Below are positions 48,507-60,170 of a stretch of DNA of 64,000 nt, piece by piece. Every line of letters starts with the position of its first letter. Position 1 is the first letter of the stretch. This DNA comes from Nocardioides sp. S5. Its GTDB lineage: Bacteria > Actinomycetota > Actinomycetes > Propionibacteriales > Nocardioidaceae. Where the stretch lies: assembly GCF_017310035.1 (NCBI RefSeq), contig NZ_CP022296.1:1488001-1552000 (forward strand), read 5' to 3'. Position numbers and translations under genes: made by a program. A model generated the notes under the pieces. It ran no database searches and was not told where the DNA came from. It saw nothing but the letters and a program-made list of their open reading frames with translations.

Positions 48507-49580
48507 ATGTTCGAGGCCGTCGAAGGCATGCGCCAGGAGCACGCCGAGATCGAGCAGCGACTGGCCCTCCCGGAGACCCACGCCGACCAGCGGCTGGCCA
48601 AGGAGCTCAACCAGCGCTACGCCGAGCTGACCGCCGTCGTGACCACCTGGCAGGAGTGGCTCCAGCTCGGCGACGACGCCGAGGCCGCGCGGGAGCTGGG
48701 GACCGTCGACCCCGCCTTCGCCGCGGAGGCCGAGGAGCTGGCCGCGCGCCGCGAGGTCGCCTCGGAGCGGCTGCGCCGGCTGCTGGTGCCGCGCGACGCC
48801 GCCGACGGCAAGGACGCGCTGCTGGAGATCAAGTCCGGTGAGGGCGGCGAGGAGTCGGCGCTGTTCGCCGGCGACCTGCTGCGGATGTACTCCCGGTTCG
48901 CGGAGACCCGCGGCTGGAGCGTCGAGGTGCTCGACGCCACCGAGTCCGACCTCGGCGGCTACAAGTCGGTCACCGCCGCGGTGAAGGCGCGCGGCACGGT
49001 CGAGCCCGGCCAGGCGCCGTACGCCCTGCTCAAGTTCGAGGGCGGCGTGCACCGGGTCCAGCGGGTCCCGGTCACGGAGTCGCAAGGTCGCGTGCACACC
49101 TCGGCCGCCGGCGTGCTCGTGTCGCCCGAGGCGGAGCCGGTCGACGTGACCATCGACGACAACGACCTGCGCATCGACGTCTACCGCTCCAGCGGGCCCG
49201 GCGGGCAGAGCGTCAACACCACCGACTCCGCCGTCCGCATCACCCACGTCCCGACCGGCATCGTGGCGAGCTGCCAGAACGAGAAGAGCCAGCTGCAGAA
49301 CAAGGAGTCCGCGATGCGGATCCTGCGCTCGCGGCTGCTCCAGGCGGCCCAGGACGCTGCCGACGCGGAAGCCAGTGACGCGCGCCGCTCGCAGGTGCGC
49401 ACCGTGGACCGCTCGGAGCGGATCCGTACCTACAACTTCCCGGAGAACCGGATCTCCGACCACCGGACGGGCTACAAGTCCTACAACCTCGACCAGGTGC
49501 TCGACGGCGACCTCCAGCCGGTGCTCGACTCGTGCGTCGAGACCGACATGGCGGCCCGTCTCGCGGCGCTGGAGGCCTAG
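48507..49580 (+). CDS. prfA: Peptide chain release factor 1
   Basis: A 357-residue release factor reading UAA and UAG. The peptidyl-tRNA hydrolysis motif GGQ is in [18 protein letters not shown]. The codon-recognition PxT motif appears as PVT in [14 protein letters not shown]. The N-terminal helical domain is [32 protein letters not shown] 48507 follows AAGGAG. It is directly followed by prmC, which methylates the glutamine of GGQ, with no gap (TAG then GTG). Confidence 0.96.
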   Translation: MFEAVEGMRQEHAEIEQRLALPETHADQRLAKELNQRYAELTAVVTTWQEWLQLGDDAEAARELGTVDPAFAAEAEELAARREVASERLRRLLVPRDAADGKDALLEIKSGEGGEESALFAGDLLRMYSRFAETRGWSVEVLDATESDLGGYKSVTAAVKARGTVEPGQAPYALLKFEGGVHRVQRVPVTESQGRVHTSAAGVLVSPEAEPVDVTIDDNDLRIDVYRSSGPGGQSVNTTDSAVRITHVPTGIVASCQNEKSQLQNKESAMRILRSRLLQAAQDAADAEASDARRSQVRTVDRSERIRTYNFPENRISDHRTGYKSYNLDQVLDGDLQPVLDSCVETDMAARLAALEA

Positions 49581-50432
49581 GTGGAGCCGAGGGTGCGCGC
49601 CGGCGCGGCGCGGCGTGCGGCGGCCGCGCGGCTCGCCGAGGCCGGTGTGGCCTCGCCCGAGCGCGACGCCGACCTGCTCCTCGCCCACGTCCTCGACGTC
49701 GGGCTGGGCCGGCTGCCCCTGGTCGACGACCTGACCGTGCCCCAGCGGGAGCAGTACGCCGCCCTGGTCGCACGCCGCGCCGCCCGCGAGCCGCTCCAGC
49801 ACCTGACCGGCACGGCCGCGTTCCGCCACGTCGAGCTGGCCGTGGGCCCGGGGGTCTTCGTGCCGCGTCCCGAGACCGAGCTGCTGGCCGGCTGGGCGAT
49901 CGAGCACGCGCTCGCCCTGCCGTCGCCGGTCGTCGTCGACCTGTGCACCGGCTCCGGTGCGATCGCGAAGGCCGTCGCAGACGAGGTCCCGGGTGCCGTG
50001 GTGCACGCCGTCGAGCTCGACGAGGGTGCCCTGGCCTGGGCCGAGCGCAACCTGGCCGGCACCGGCGTCGACCTGCGGCACGGAGACCTCGCCACCGCCT
50101 TCGACGACCTCGCCGGCACCGTCGACGTGGTCGTCTGCAACCCGCCCTACATCCCGCTCGAGGCGTGGGAGTCCGTGGCCGCCGAGGCGCGTGACCACGA
50201 CCCGCACCTCGCGCTCTTCTCCGGCGACGACGGGCTCGACGCGATGCGCGTGCTGGAGCAGCGCGCGGCGCTGCTGCTGCGCGCCGGGGGAGTGGTCGGC
50301 GCGGAGCACGCGGACGTGCAGGGCGAGTCCGCCCCGGCCGTCTTCGCCGCCGCCGGGCGCTGGCAGGACGTGGCCGACCACCGTGACCTCGCGGGTCGGG
50401 CGCGCTACGTGACCGCGAGGCTGGCACGATGA
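49581..50432 (+). CDS. prmC: Release-factor glutamine N5-methyltransferase
   Basis: A 283-residue SAM-dependent methyltransferase that modifies the GGQ glutamine of release factors. The cofactor motif is VVVDLCTGSGAIAKAVADEVPG, and the active-site NPPY is in VVVCNPPYIPLEAWESV. The N-terminal helical domain is present. GTG 49581 immediately follows the prfA stop. The gene overlaps the downstream sua5 gene by four bases. The order prfA-prmC-sua5 is standard in bacteria. Confidence 0.96.
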   Translation: MEPRVRAGAARRAAAARLAEAGVASPERDADLLLAHVLDVGLGRLPLVDDLTVPQREQYAALVARRAAREPLQHLTGTAAFRHVELAVGPGVFVPRPETELLAGWAIEHALALPSPVVVDLCTGSGAIAKAVADEVPGAVVHAVELDEGALAWAERNLAGTGVDLRHGDLATAFDDLAGTVDVVVCNPPYIPLEAWESVAAEARDHDPHLALFSGDDGLDAMRVLEQRAALLLRAGGVVGAEHADVQGESAPAVFAAAGRWQDVADHRDLAGRARYVTARLAR

Positions 50433-51094
50433 GCGTCGTGGACAGGCTTGCGACCTCGACGGAGGAGGAGCGGGAGGCGGCGGTGACCGCTGCCGCCGGC
50501 GCCGTACGACGCGGTGAGCTGGTGGTGATCCCCACCGACACCGTCTACGGCATCGCCGCCGACGCGTTCTCGCACGACGCGGTGAAGGCGCTGCTCGAGG
50601 CCAAGGGCCGCGGGCGTGAGATGCCGCCGCCGGTGCTGGTCTCGGCGGCGACCACGCTCGACGCGCTCGCCGAGGGCGTGCCCATCTGGGCCCGCACCCT
50701 CGTCGAGCAGTTCTGGCCCGGACCGCTGACCCTCGTGTGCCGCCAGCAGCCCTCGCTCGTGTGGGACCTGGGGGAGACCCGCGGCACGGTCGCGGTGCGG
50801 ATGCCCGACGACGAGGTGGCCCTGGCCGTGCTCGAGCGCACCGGTCCGCTCGCCGTCAGCTCCGCCAACCTCACCGGCCGCCCGGCGGCCACCGACGCCG
50901 ACGCCGCCGAGGAGATGCTCGGCGACGCCGTCGCGGTCATCGTCGACGGCGGGACGTCCCCGGGCGGCGAGGCCTCCACCATCATCGACGTCACCGTCCC
51001 CGACGGCCGGGTCCTCCGGCTGGGCGCGCTCTCGCTCGAGGTGCTCAACGCCGCCATCGAGGAGCACGGCGTGGTGCTCGCCGACGAGGGCTGA
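50429..51094 (+). CDS. Threonylcarbamoyl-AMP synthase
   Basis: A 221-residue Sua5/YciO/YrdC protein that makes threonylcarbamoyl-AMP for the t6A modification of tRNAs reading ANN codons. Family motifs VIPTDTVYGIAADAFSHDAVKALLEAKGRGREMPPPVLV and the KxR-like active site are present, followed by GPLAVSSANLTGRPAATDADAAEEMLGD and GGTSPGGEASTIIDVT. Its size matches the short YrdC-like form. It overlaps prmC by four bases. The TsaB/D/E partners are not in the window. Confidence 0.93.
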   Translation: MSVVDRLATSTEEEREAAVTAAAGAVRRGELVVIPTDTVYGIAADAFSHDAVKALLEAKGRGREMPPPVLVSAATTLDALAEGVPIWARTLVEQFWPGPLTLVCRQQPSLVWDLGETRGTVAVRMPDDEVALAVLERTGPLAVSSANLTGRPAATDADAAEEMLGDAVAVIVDGGTSPGGEASTIIDVTVPDGRVLRLGALSLEVLNAAIEEHGVVLADEG

Positions 51095-51102
51095 GGAGCG
51101 CC

Positions 51103-52323
51103 TTGCGGGAATACCTCCTCGTCTTCCTGGTCGCCCTCGCGGTGACCTACCTCCTCACGGTCATCGCCCGTGAGATCGCCCTGCGCACCGGAGCCGTGGC
51201 CGCGGTGCGCGACCGCGACGTGCACGCCGAGCCGATCCCCTACCTCGGTGGCCTGGCGATGCTCGGGGGACTGGCCGCCGCCTATCTCGTCGCCCGCGAG
51301 CTGCCGTTCCTCGGCCTGCGCAGCGAGGGTTTCGTCTTCAAGGACGCCGGCGTCGTGCTCCTGGCGGGGGCACTGGTCTGCGCCGTCGGCGTCATCGACG
51401 ACATCTTCGACCTCGACGCGCTGACCAAGCTCGGCGGCCAGGTGCTCGCCGCAGGCCTGCTGGTCGCGATGGGGGTCCGGTTCTACTACTTCCCCTCGCC
51501 CGACGGCACGCAGTTCGCCCTCGACGACGCCCAGAGCGCGCTGCTGACACTGGTCGTGGTCATCGGCACCATGAACGCGGTCAACTTCGTCGACGGCCTC
51601 GACGGTCTCGCGGCCGGCATCGTCGGCATCGGCGCCTCCGCCTTCTTCCTCTACTGCTACATGCTCTCGGACCAGAACAACCTCACCCTGGCCACCACCG
51701 GCGCACTGCTGAGCGCGGCGCTCGCCGGCGCCTGCGCCGGCTTCCTGCCGCACAACTTCCACCCCGCCCGGCTGTTCATGGGCGACTCGGGTTCGATGCT
51801 GATCGGACTGGTCCTGTCGGCGAGCGCGCTCACCCTCACTGGGCAGTTCTTCGGGATGCCCAACACCGAGGGCAACAGCCTCTTCGTGACCGTGCTCCCG
51901 GTGCTGCTGCCCATCTCGCTGCTGATGGTGCCGATCGTCGACCTCGTGCTCGCCGTCGTACGACGCACGCGGGCGGGTCGCTCGCCGATGAGTGCGGACA
52001 AGCAGCACCTGCACCACCGCCTCCTCGAGATCGGCCACTCGCAGCGCCGCGCGGTGCTGATCATGTGGTTGTGGGCCTTCACGCTGGCAGCCGGTGCGGT
52101 CATCGTGAGCCTCTTCGACGACCCCTGGGTCTGGTGGAGTCTCGGCTCGATGCTGGCCCTGACGATCGCCATGACCTTCGTGCTGCCCAAGCTGCACCGA
52201 CCGCCGAAGACCGGGCTGGGGGACACGGGGCTGCCGGAGAACGCCGCAGTCGAGGGTCGCGACCCCGCCGACGACCGGCTCGAGCCGGCGGACCAGCCGG
52301 GGGAGGGCGTCCGCGGGCCCTGA
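51103..52323 (+). CDS. wecA: Polyprenyl-phosphate N-acetylglucosaminyl-1-phosphate transferase (WecA/MraY family)
   Basis: A 406-residue multi-spanning membrane enzyme that starts assembly of cell-wall or arabinogalactan linker units on decaprenyl phosphate. Conserved elements are PYLGGLAMLGGLAAAYL, VIDDIFDLDALTKLGGQ, MNAVNFVDGLDGLAAGI (catalytic Asp pair), and LFMGDSGSMLIGLVL. About 11 transmembrane helices are predicted. The TTG at 51103 follows an AGGAG site and gives the natural beginning. It corresponds to the mycobacterial WecA/Rfe (Rv1302). It is followed by the ATP synthase operon. Confidence 0.9.
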   Translation: MREYLLVFLVALAVTYLLTVIAREIALRTGAVAAVRDRDVHAEPIPYLGGLAMLGGLAAAYLVARELPFLGLRSEGFVFKDAGVVLLAGALVCAVGVIDDIFDLDALTKLGGQVLAAGLLVAMGVRFYYFPSPDGTQFALDDAQSALLTLVVVIGTMNAVNFVDGLDGLAAGIVGIGASAFFLYCYMLSDQNNLTLATTGALLSAALAGACAGFLPHNFHPARLFMGDSGSMLIGLVLSASALTLTGQFFGMPNTEGNSLFVTVLPVLLPISLLMVPIVDLVLAVVRRTRAGRSPMSADKQHLHHRLLEIGHSQRRAVLIMWLWAFTLAAGAVIVSLFDDPWVWWSLGSMLALTIAMTFVLPKLHRPPKTGLGDTGLPENAAVEGRDPADDRLEPADQPGEGVRGP

Positions 52324-52344
52324 TGCGAGGGCCAGGAGGACTTT

Positions 52345-52863
52345 GTGATAGTTTTCACGAGCACTCAGACCGACCTCCACGGACAGGCCGCCGACATGAC
52401 GACCGAGTCGAAGACCAGCACCCGCAGCGGGCTCTCCCCGCTGGCCGTGGCACTGGGGTCGGCCCTCGTCGCGGTCCTCGTCCTGGGCCTCCTCGCCGCC
52501 GTCCTCGACGGTCGACCGGCCGTCGTCGGTGCCCTCGTCGGAGGCGGAGTGACGCTGGCTGTCTTCGCTCTCGGCACGGGCACCGTGAGCCTGGTGGCCC
52601 GCCTGGTCCCCGCGGCGTCGCTGCTCGTGGCGCTGATGACCTACGTGCTCCAGCTGCTCGTCCTGGCCCTCGTCGTGGCCTCGATCGACCGCGCCGACGT
52701 CAGTGCCGGGACGCTCTCGCGCGGCTGGTTCGCGGCCGGCGTGATCGCGGTGACGCTGCTCTGGATGGCCGGCCAGCTGGTCGCCGCCACCCGCCAGCGG
52801 ATCCCCGCCTTCGCCGACTCCGAGACCGGCCGGCTGGTCGATCACCCCGGGGGTGAGCGATGA
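52345..52863 (+). CDS. AtpI-like membrane protein heading the ATP synthase operon
   Basis: A 172-residue protein. After about 30 polar residues come four transmembrane helices at about 32-55, 60-85, 90-112 and 128-145. GTG 52345 is preceded by AGGAGG at 52334-52339; an ATG at 52396 is an in-frame alternative. Its size and place match Rv1303-like AtpI proteins at the head of the actinobacterial atp operon, thought to aid c-ring assembly or magnesium uptake. Its stop overlaps the next gene's ATG (four bases). The family assignment is moderate. Confidence 0.75.
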   Translation: MIVFTSTQTDLHGQAADMTTESKTSTRSGLSPLAVALGSALVAVLVLGLLAAVLDGRPAVVGALVGGGVTLAVFALGTGTVSLVARLVPAASLLVALMTYVLQLLVLALVVASIDRADVSAGTLSRGWFAAGVIAVTLLWMAGQLVAATRQRIPAFADSETGRLVDHPGGER

Positions 52864-53129
52864 CCGAATCCGCTGCTAGTGTGCGGGGCGCGATGGCTCG
52901 ACAGCTTCCCCCGACGGCCTCACCCGACGACTCTCCCAAGGGCGACCCCTGGCACGCCTTCGGCTACGTCGTCTCGGGTGTGGGTGTCTACGGTCTCGCT
53001 GGCTGGGCGCTTGACCAGTGGCTCGGAACGGCCTTCCTCGTCGCGATCGGCATCCTCATCGGTGCCGGCTTCGGGATCTACATGACATACGCACGGTTCA
53101 ACAAGGCAGATCGGCAGGAGAACGGGTGA
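52860..53129 (+). CDS. AtpZ/AtpI-family small membrane protein
   Basis: An 89-residue protein with two transmembrane helices (about 35-55 and 58-80) in the pattern WHAFGYVVSGVGVYGLAGWALDQWLG-TAFLVAIGILIGAGFGIYMTYARF. This matches AtpZ/AtpI proteins that associate with the F0 sector. It starts at ATG 52860 overlapping the previous gene and is followed 2 bases later by atpB. The role in F1F0 assembly is inferred from family and position. Confidence 0.8.
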   Translation: MTESAASVRGAMARQLPPTASPDDSPKGDPWHAFGYVVSGVGVYGLAGWALDQWLGTAFLVAIGILIGAGFGIYMTYARFNKADRQENG

Positions 53130-53131
53130 CC

Positions 53132-53932
53132 ATGAAGACCGGCATCACGATGGCAGCGGAGGGTGAAGGCTACGTCGCTCCGGGCCCCGCGAGCTTCGAC
53201 TTCTCCGAGGTCCCGCTGTTCGAGCTCGGTGGACTCGCCGTGACCAAGCCCATGGTCCAGCTGATCCTCGGTGCCGTCATCGTCTTCGCCTTCTTCTACG
53301 CCGCGTTCCGCCGCGCCTCGATCGTGCCGGGCCGCCTGCAGTTCGCCGGCGAGGCCGCCTACGGCATGGTCCGCAACTCCATCGGACGCGACATCATCGG
53401 CAGCAAGGACTTCGCGAAGTTCGTGCCCTACCTGGTGGCGCTGTTCTTCTTCCTGCTGATCAACAACGCGTTCGCCTCGATCCCGGCGATCCAGTTCCCG
53501 ACGTTCTCCCGCGCCTCCATGGCCTACGCGCTCGCCGGGCTGAGCTGGGTCATCTACAACGGCGTCGGCATCCACAAGCACGGCCTCATCGGCTACCTCA
53601 AGCTCCAGAGCGTCCCGTCGGGCGTCAGCCCGGTGATGTACCCGCTCCTGGTGCCCCTGGAGTTCTTCTCCAACATCCTCGTCCGGCCGGCCACGCTGGC
53701 GCTGCGTCTGTTCGCCAACATGTTCGCCGGCCACCTGCTGCTGATCCTGTTCTCGACCGGTGGCCTGTTCCTCATCGAGTACGGCGGCATCGGCTACGTC
53801 GCGGGTCCGCTCGCGTGGGTCCTCGCCATCGCGATCTCGTTCCTCGAGCTCCTGGTGCAGTTCCTCCAGGCCTACGTGTTCACCCTGCTGAACGCCATGT
53901 ACATCTCGGGCGCGCTCGCCGACGAGCACTGA
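53132..53932 (+). CDS. atpB: ATP synthase F0 subunit a
   Basis: A 266-residue membrane subunit that forms the proton half-channels. Six or so helices are visible. The essential arginine is in RPATLALRLFANMFAGHLLLI, and a conserved glutamine/asparagine-rich C-terminal helix (FLQAYVFTLLNAMYISGALADEH) follows. ATG 53132 is two bases after the previous stop. A 7-bp hairpin (53939-53959) lies between atpB and atpE. It belongs to the complete atpB-E-F-H-A-G-D-C operon. Confidence 0.95.
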   Translation: MKTGITMAAEGEGYVAPGPASFDFSEVPLFELGGLAVTKPMVQLILGAVIVFAFFYAAFRRASIVPGRLQFAGEAAYGMVRNSIGRDIIGSKDFAKFVPYLVALFFFLLINNAFASIPAIQFPTFSRASMAYALAGLSWVIYNGVGIHKHGLIGYLKLQSVPSGVSPVMYPLLVPLEFFSNILVRPATLALRLFANMFAGHLLLILFSTGGLFLIEYGGIGYVAGPLAWVLAIAISFLELLVQFLQAYVFTLLNAMYISGALADEH

Positions 53933-53938
53933 GTCGCA

Positions 53939-53959
53939 CCGGGGCGTCCACTGCCCCGG
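53939..53959 (+). other. Stem-loop between atpB and atpE
   Basis: CCGGGGC and GCCCCGG (7 bp) enclose GTCCACT, just after the atpB stop. It may influence processing or stability of the atp message, or be fortuitous. No T-run follows. Confidence 0.4.
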
Positions 53960-54017
53960 GGCCGCCCGAGCAGCTTGACCCCATCTCTCAAGTAGAAACA
54001 ACCGAAAGGAAACAGCC

Positions 54018-54221
54018 GTGGACGGCAACCTCAACATGATCGGCTACGGACTCGCGGCCATCGGCCCCGGCGTCGGCATCGGCCTGATCTTCGCGGCCTA
54101 CATCTCCGGCGTGGCGCGCCAGCCGGAGGCCCAGGGCCGCCTGCAGTCGATCGCCATCCTCGGCTTCGCCCTGGCTGAGGCGCTCGCCATCATCGGCATC
54201 GCCCTCGCGTTCGTCCTCTGA
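54018..54221 (+). CDS. atpE: ATP synthase F0 subunit c
   Basis: A 67-residue proteolipid with two helices. The glycine-rich first helix ([23 protein letters not shown]) is followed by the RQPEAQGR loop and the second helix holding the proton-binding glutamate (residue 54 in [16 protein letters not shown]). Its ring rotates with proton flow. GTG 54018 follows AAAGGAAA. It is the target of bedaquiline in mycobacteria, but nothing here speaks to drug binding. It is 85 bases from atpB. Confidence 0.95.
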   Translation: MDGNLNMIGYGLAAIGPGVGIGLIFAAYISGVARQPEAQGRLQSIAILGFALAEALAIIGIALAFVL

Positions 54222-54241
54222 ACCAGTCCGACCCCAGTTAG

Positions 54242-54804
<563 letters not shown>

Positions 54805-54805
<1 letters not shown>

Positions 54806-55599
54806 TGATGCGAGGTGCGTCCGCAGACGCCTACGCCGTGGCCGCCGAAGTGCTCCCGAGCACCGGCGACCTGGGCCGGGTGGGCCAGGACCTGTTCGGG
54901 ACGGCGGACCTGCTCCGCGCCGAGCCGGGCCTGCGCCGCGTCGCCACCGACGTGTCGTTGCGCGGCGAGGCCAAGGCCGACCTGCTGCGCAGCGTGCTCG
55001 CCGACAAGGTCTCCCCGGAGGCCCTGACCGTGGTGACGACCGCCGTCGCACAGCGGTGGACCTCGGGTCGTGACCTGAGCGACACCCTCGAGCAGCTCGG
55101 CGTGGTCGCGACGGTGCGCTCCACCGGCGACCACGCCCACCGCCTCGAGGACGAGGTCTTCGCAGTGGGTCGTCTCGTGCAGGCCAACCCGGAGCTGCGC
55201 GACGCGCTCTCCGACCCGGCCCGCAGCCGCTCCGACAAGGCTGCGCTGGTCACCGAGCTGCTCGGCGACAAGGTCCTCCCCGCCACGGTGGCGCTCGTGC
55301 AGCAGTCGCTGTCCGGGAGCCACCGCACCGTGGCGGTCGCCCTCGCGGCCTACCAGAAGGTGGCGGCCGAGGTCCGCGGTGAGGGAGTGGCGACCGTACG
55401 CGTCGCCCGTCCGCTCGCCGACGCGGACCGCGACCGCCTGGCCGCCGCACTCGCGCGGTCCCACGGCCGCGAGGTTCACCTCAACGTCATCGTCGACCCC
55501 GAGGTCATCGGTGGCATCCGCGTCGAGATCGGTGACGACGTCATCGACGGGACGGTCTCCAGCCGCCTCGACGAAGCCGGTCGCCGGCTCGCCGGCTGA
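54805..55599 (+). CDS. atpH: ATP synthase F1 subunit delta
   Basis: A 264-residue stalk subunit, longer than the roughly 180 residues of Escherichia but usual for actinobacteria. It has an extended N-terminal helical region and the standard C-terminal domain ([68 protein letters not shown]). The start overlaps the atpF stop (ATG 54805 or the adjacent ATG 54808). It joins the peripheral stalk to the alpha subunits. It contains no transmembrane segment. Confidence 0.93.
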
Positions 55600-55649
55600 C
55601 GCCCCCAGACATCCAAGACTCCAGCAGACCCAGAGAACAGGTGAATGAA

Positions 55650-57293
55650 ATGACGGAGCTGTCCATCCGTCCGGACGAGATCCGGGACGCGCTTCAGCGC
55701 TTCGTGTCGGACTACGAGCCCGACACGGCGGCCAAGGAAGAGGTCGGCACGGTCGCGGAGGCCGCCGACGGCATCGCTCGCGTCAGCGGCCTGCCCTCGG
55801 TCATGGCCAACGAGCTGCTCGAGTTCGAGGACGGCACGCTCGGCATCGCGCTGAACCTCGACACCCGCGAGGTCGGTGTCGTGGTCCTGGGTGACTTCGA
55901 CAAGATCGAGGAGGGCCAGGTCGTACGGCGTACGGGCGAGATCCTCTCGGTCCCCGTCGGCGACGGCTACCTCGGCCGCGTGGTCGACCCGCTCGGCACC
56001 GCGATCGACGGCCTCGGCGAGATCACCCCGCTCGAGGGCCGCCGCGCGCTCGAGCTGCAGGCGCCCGGCGTCATGGTGCGCAAGTCGGTGCACGAGCCGC
56101 TCGCGACGGGCATCAAGGCGATCGACGCCCTGACGCCCATCGGCCGCGGCCAGCGCCAGCTCATCATCGGTGACCGTTCGACCGGCAAGACCACCATCGC
56201 CATCGACACGATCATCAACCAGAAGGCCAACTGGGAGTCCGGCGACCCGGACAAGCAGGTGCGCTGCATCTACGTCGCGATCGGTCAGAAGGGCTCGACC
56301 ATCGCCGCCGTGCGTGGCGCCCTCGAGGAGGCCGGCGCCCTGGAGTACACCACCATCGTGGCGTCCCCCGCCTCCGACTCCGCCGGCTTCAAGTACCTCG
56401 CCCCCTACACCGGCTCGGCCATCGGCCAGCACTGGATGTACGACGGCAAGCACGTCCTCATCGTGTTCGACGACCTGACCAAGCAGGCCGAGGCCTACCG
56501 CGCCGTGTCGCTGCTGCTGCGTCGCCCGCCGGGCCGCGAGGCCTACCCGGGTGACGTCTTCTACCTGCACAGCCGGCTGCTCGAGCGTTGCGCCAAGCTC
56601 TCCGACGAGATGGGCAAGGGCTCGATGACGGGCCTGCCGATCATCGAGACCAAGGCCAACGACGTCTCGGCGTTCATCCCGACCAACGTCATCTCGATCA
56701 CCGACGGCCAGATCTTCCTGCAGTCGGACCTGTTCGCGGCCAACCAGCGCCCCGCCATCGACGTGGGCGTCTCGGTCTCGCGCGTGGGCGGCTCGGCGAT
56801 GACGAAGGCCATGAAGGCCGTGACCGGCTCGCTCAAGGTCGACCTCGCGCAGTTCCGCGCGATGGAGGCGTTCGCGATGTTCGCCTCCGACCTCGACGCC
56901 GCCTCGCGCCAGCAGCTCGACCGCGGCCAGCGCCTGATGGCCCTGCTCAAGCAGCCGCAGTACTCGCCCTACCCGGTCGAGGAGATGACCGTCTCGCTGT
57001 GGACCGGCACCTCGGGTCGCCTGGACAAGGTGCCCACCGAGGACGTGCTCCGCTTCGAGAACGAGTTCCTCGACTACCTGCGCCGCAGCCACGAGGGCAT
57101 CCTCGCGGGCATCCGGGAGACCTCGAAGTTCGAGGACTCCACCGAGGACCAGCTCGCGCAGGCCTACGACTCCTTCCTCGACCAGTTCGAGACCTCCGAC
57201 GGCCAGAGCATCAAGGCCGGCAAGGAAGAGCACGTCGCCCTCGAGGACGAGGACGTCGAGCAGGAGCAGATCGTCAAGCAGAAGCGAGGCTGA
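55650..57293 (+). CDS. atpA: ATP synthase F1 subunit alpha
   Basis: A 547-residue non-catalytic nucleotide-binding subunit. The P-loop [19 protein letters not shown], the N-terminal beta barrel ([44 protein letters not shown]) and the C-terminal helical domain are intact. The arginine ([10 protein letters not shown] region) that completes the catalytic site is present. ATG 55650 is preceded by AGGTGA; a GTG at 55641 adds three residues. It is part of the atp operon, with atpG five bases after its stop. Confidence 0.96.
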   Translation: MTELSIRPDEIRDALQRFVSDYEPDTAAKEEVGTVAEAADGIARVSGLPSVMANELLEFEDGTLGIALNLDTREVGVVVLGDFDKIEEGQVVRRTGEILSVPVGDGYLGRVVDPLGTAIDGLGEITPLEGRRALELQAPGVMVRKSVHEPLATGIKAIDALTPIGRGQRQLIIGDRSTGKTTIAIDTIINQKANWESGDPDKQVRCIYVAIGQKGSTIAAVRGALEEAGALEYTTIVASPASDSAGFKYLAPYTGSAIGQHWMYDGKHVLIVFDDLTKQAEAYRAVSLLLRRPPGREAYPGDVFYLHSRLLERCAKLSDEMGKGSMTGLPIIETKANDVSAFIPTNVISITDGQIFLQSDLFAANQRPAIDVGVSVSRVGGSAMTKAMKAVTGSLKVDLAQFRAMEAFAMFASDLDAASRQQLDRGQRLMALLKQPQYSPYPVEEMTVSLWTGTSGRLDKVPTEDVLRFENEFLDYLRRSHEGILAGIRETSKFEDSTEDQLAQAYDSFLDQFETSDGQSIKAGKEEHVALEDEDVEQEQIVKQKRG

Positions 57294-57297
57294 CGCA

Positions 57298-58215
57298 ATG
57301 GCTCTCTCGGTACGCGAGTACCGCGCGCGGATCAAGTCGACGGAGTCGATGAAGAAGATCACGCGTGCCATGGAGCTCATCGCCGCGTCCCGCATCATCA
57401 AGGCGCAGCAGCGGGCCCAGGCCGCAGCGCCGTACGCCCGTGAGCTCACCCGCGCGGTGTCGGCCGTGGCGACGTTCTCCAACGTCGACCACGCCCTCAC
57501 CCTCGAGCCGGAGAACCCGAAGAAGGCGGCGATCCTGATCGTCACCTCCGACCGCGGTCTCGCCGGCGCCTACTCCTCGAGCGTGCTCAAGGAGGCCGAG
57601 CGGCTCATCGAGAAGCTCAAGGGCGAGGGCAAGGACGTCGACCTCTACACCTCCGGTCGCAAGGCCGAGGCCTACTTCAAGTTCCGTCAGCGCCGGGTGG
57701 CGCAGTCGTGGACGGGCTTCTCCGACCAGCCGACGTACGACGTGGCGGCCGAGATCGGCGCCACCCTGATCGCCAGCTTCCTCGCAGAGGAGGGTGACGA
57801 CATCGCGGACGTCGACGAGGTGCACGTGGTCTACACGCGGTTCCGCTCCATGCTCAGCCAGGAGCCGACCGCCGTACGCCTCCTGCCGCTCGAGGTCGTG
57901 GAGGGCACCGAGCCGCCCGAGGCGGGCGACCTGCTGCCGCTCTACGAGTTCGAGCCCTCGCCCAGCGACGTGCTCGACTCGTTGCTGCCGCGCTACGTCC
58001 AGAGCCGGATCTTCTTCGCCCTGCTGCAGGCGGCCGCCTCCGAGCTGGCCGCCCGTCAGAAGGCGATGAAGTCGGCCACGGACAACGCGGACGAGCTCAT
58101 CAAGAAGTACAAGCGCATCGCCAACCAGGCTCGCCAGGCTGGCATCACACAGGAAATCAGCGAGATCGTCGGTGGCGTCAACGCGCTGGCCGACGCACAA
58201 GCCGGGAGTGAATGA
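57298..58215 (+). CDS. atpG: ATP synthase F1 subunit gamma
   Basis: A 305-residue central shaft subunit. The N-terminal coiled coil is [30 protein letters not shown] and the C-terminal coil is [52 protein letters not shown], both typical. The Rossmann-like middle domain lies in residues 90-220. It rotates inside the alpha-beta hexamer and links to the c ring. ATG 57298 lies five bases after atpA, and atpD begins three bases after its stop. Confidence 0.95.
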   Translation: MALSVREYRARIKSTESMKKITRAMELIAASRIIKAQQRAQAAAPYARELTRAVSAVATFSNVDHALTLEPENPKKAAILIVTSDRGLAGAYSSSVLKEAERLIEKLKGEGKDVDLYTSGRKAEAYFKFRQRRVAQSWTGFSDQPTYDVAAEIGATLIASFLAEEGDDIADVDEVHVVYTRFRSMLSQEPTAVRLLPLEVVEGTEPPEAGDLLPLYEFEPSPSDVLDSLLPRYVQSRIFFALLQAAASELAARQKAMKSATDNADELIKKYKRIANQARQAGITQEISEIVGGVNALADAQAGSE

Positions 58216-59675
<1,460 letters not shown>

Positions 59676-59676
<1 letters not shown>

Positions 59677-60080
59677 TGGCGGACGCAGGCGACACCCTCC
59701 TGCAGGTCGAGCTGGTCGCTGCCGACCGGCTCGTGTGGTCGGGCCAGGCCACCATGGTCATCGCCCGCACCACGGAGGGCGACGTCGGCATCCTGCCGAA
59801 CCACGCGCCGCTGCTGTCCTCGATCATCGAGGGCGTCGTGGACGTGCAGACCGTCGAGGGCGAGACCTGGGTCGCAGCCGTCGACGCCGGCTTCCTGTCG
59901 GTGGCCGACAACCGCGTCTCGATCCTGTCGGAGCGCGCCGAGATGTCGCACGAGATCGACCTGGAGAAGGCGCGTCAGGACCTCGAGCGGGCCAAGAGCT
60001 CGGGCGAGGACGACGACGCCGCGCAGGAGGCCGTACGCCGCGCCGAGGCACGGATCCGTGCCGCGGAGCGGGCCTCCTGA
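59676..60080 (+). CDS. atpC: ATP synthase F1 subunit epsilon
   Basis: A 134-residue subunit that couples rotation and inhibits hydrolysis. The N-terminal beta-sandwich (LLQVELVAADRLVWSGQATMVIARTTEGDVGILPNHAPLLSSI) is followed by a C-terminal helical hairpin (IDLEKARQDLERAKSSGEDDDAAQEAVRRAEARIRAA), which is the inhibitory domain. ATG 59676 overlaps the atpD stop by one base. A strong terminator lies 27 bases after its stop, closing the operon. Confidence 0.93.
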
Positions 60081-60106
60081 CGGAGTCCTCCCGCACGACC
60101 GCTAGG

Positions 60107-60147
60107 GTGAGCGCACGAACCGCAGGGTTCGTGCGCTCACCTGTTTC
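60107..60147 (+). terminator. Strong terminator closing the atp operon
   Basis: A perfect 15-bp stem (60107-60121 with 60126-60140, GTGAGCGCACG / CGTGCGCTCAC plus flanks) has a GCAG loop and is followed by CTGTTTC. It is 27 bases after atpC. A TAGGGT box at 60103-60108 overlaps its first arm. Confidence 0.85.
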
Positions 60148-60170
60148 GGGGGCGTTGGTGGGAGGTGTGG

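Noticed and set aside
50545..52845. A 766-codon minus-strand frame opposite sua5, wecA and the AtpI-like gene
   Set aside because: The composition is His/Gln/Arg-rich noise, typical of antisense to GC-rich codons. The plus-strand genes are well supported.
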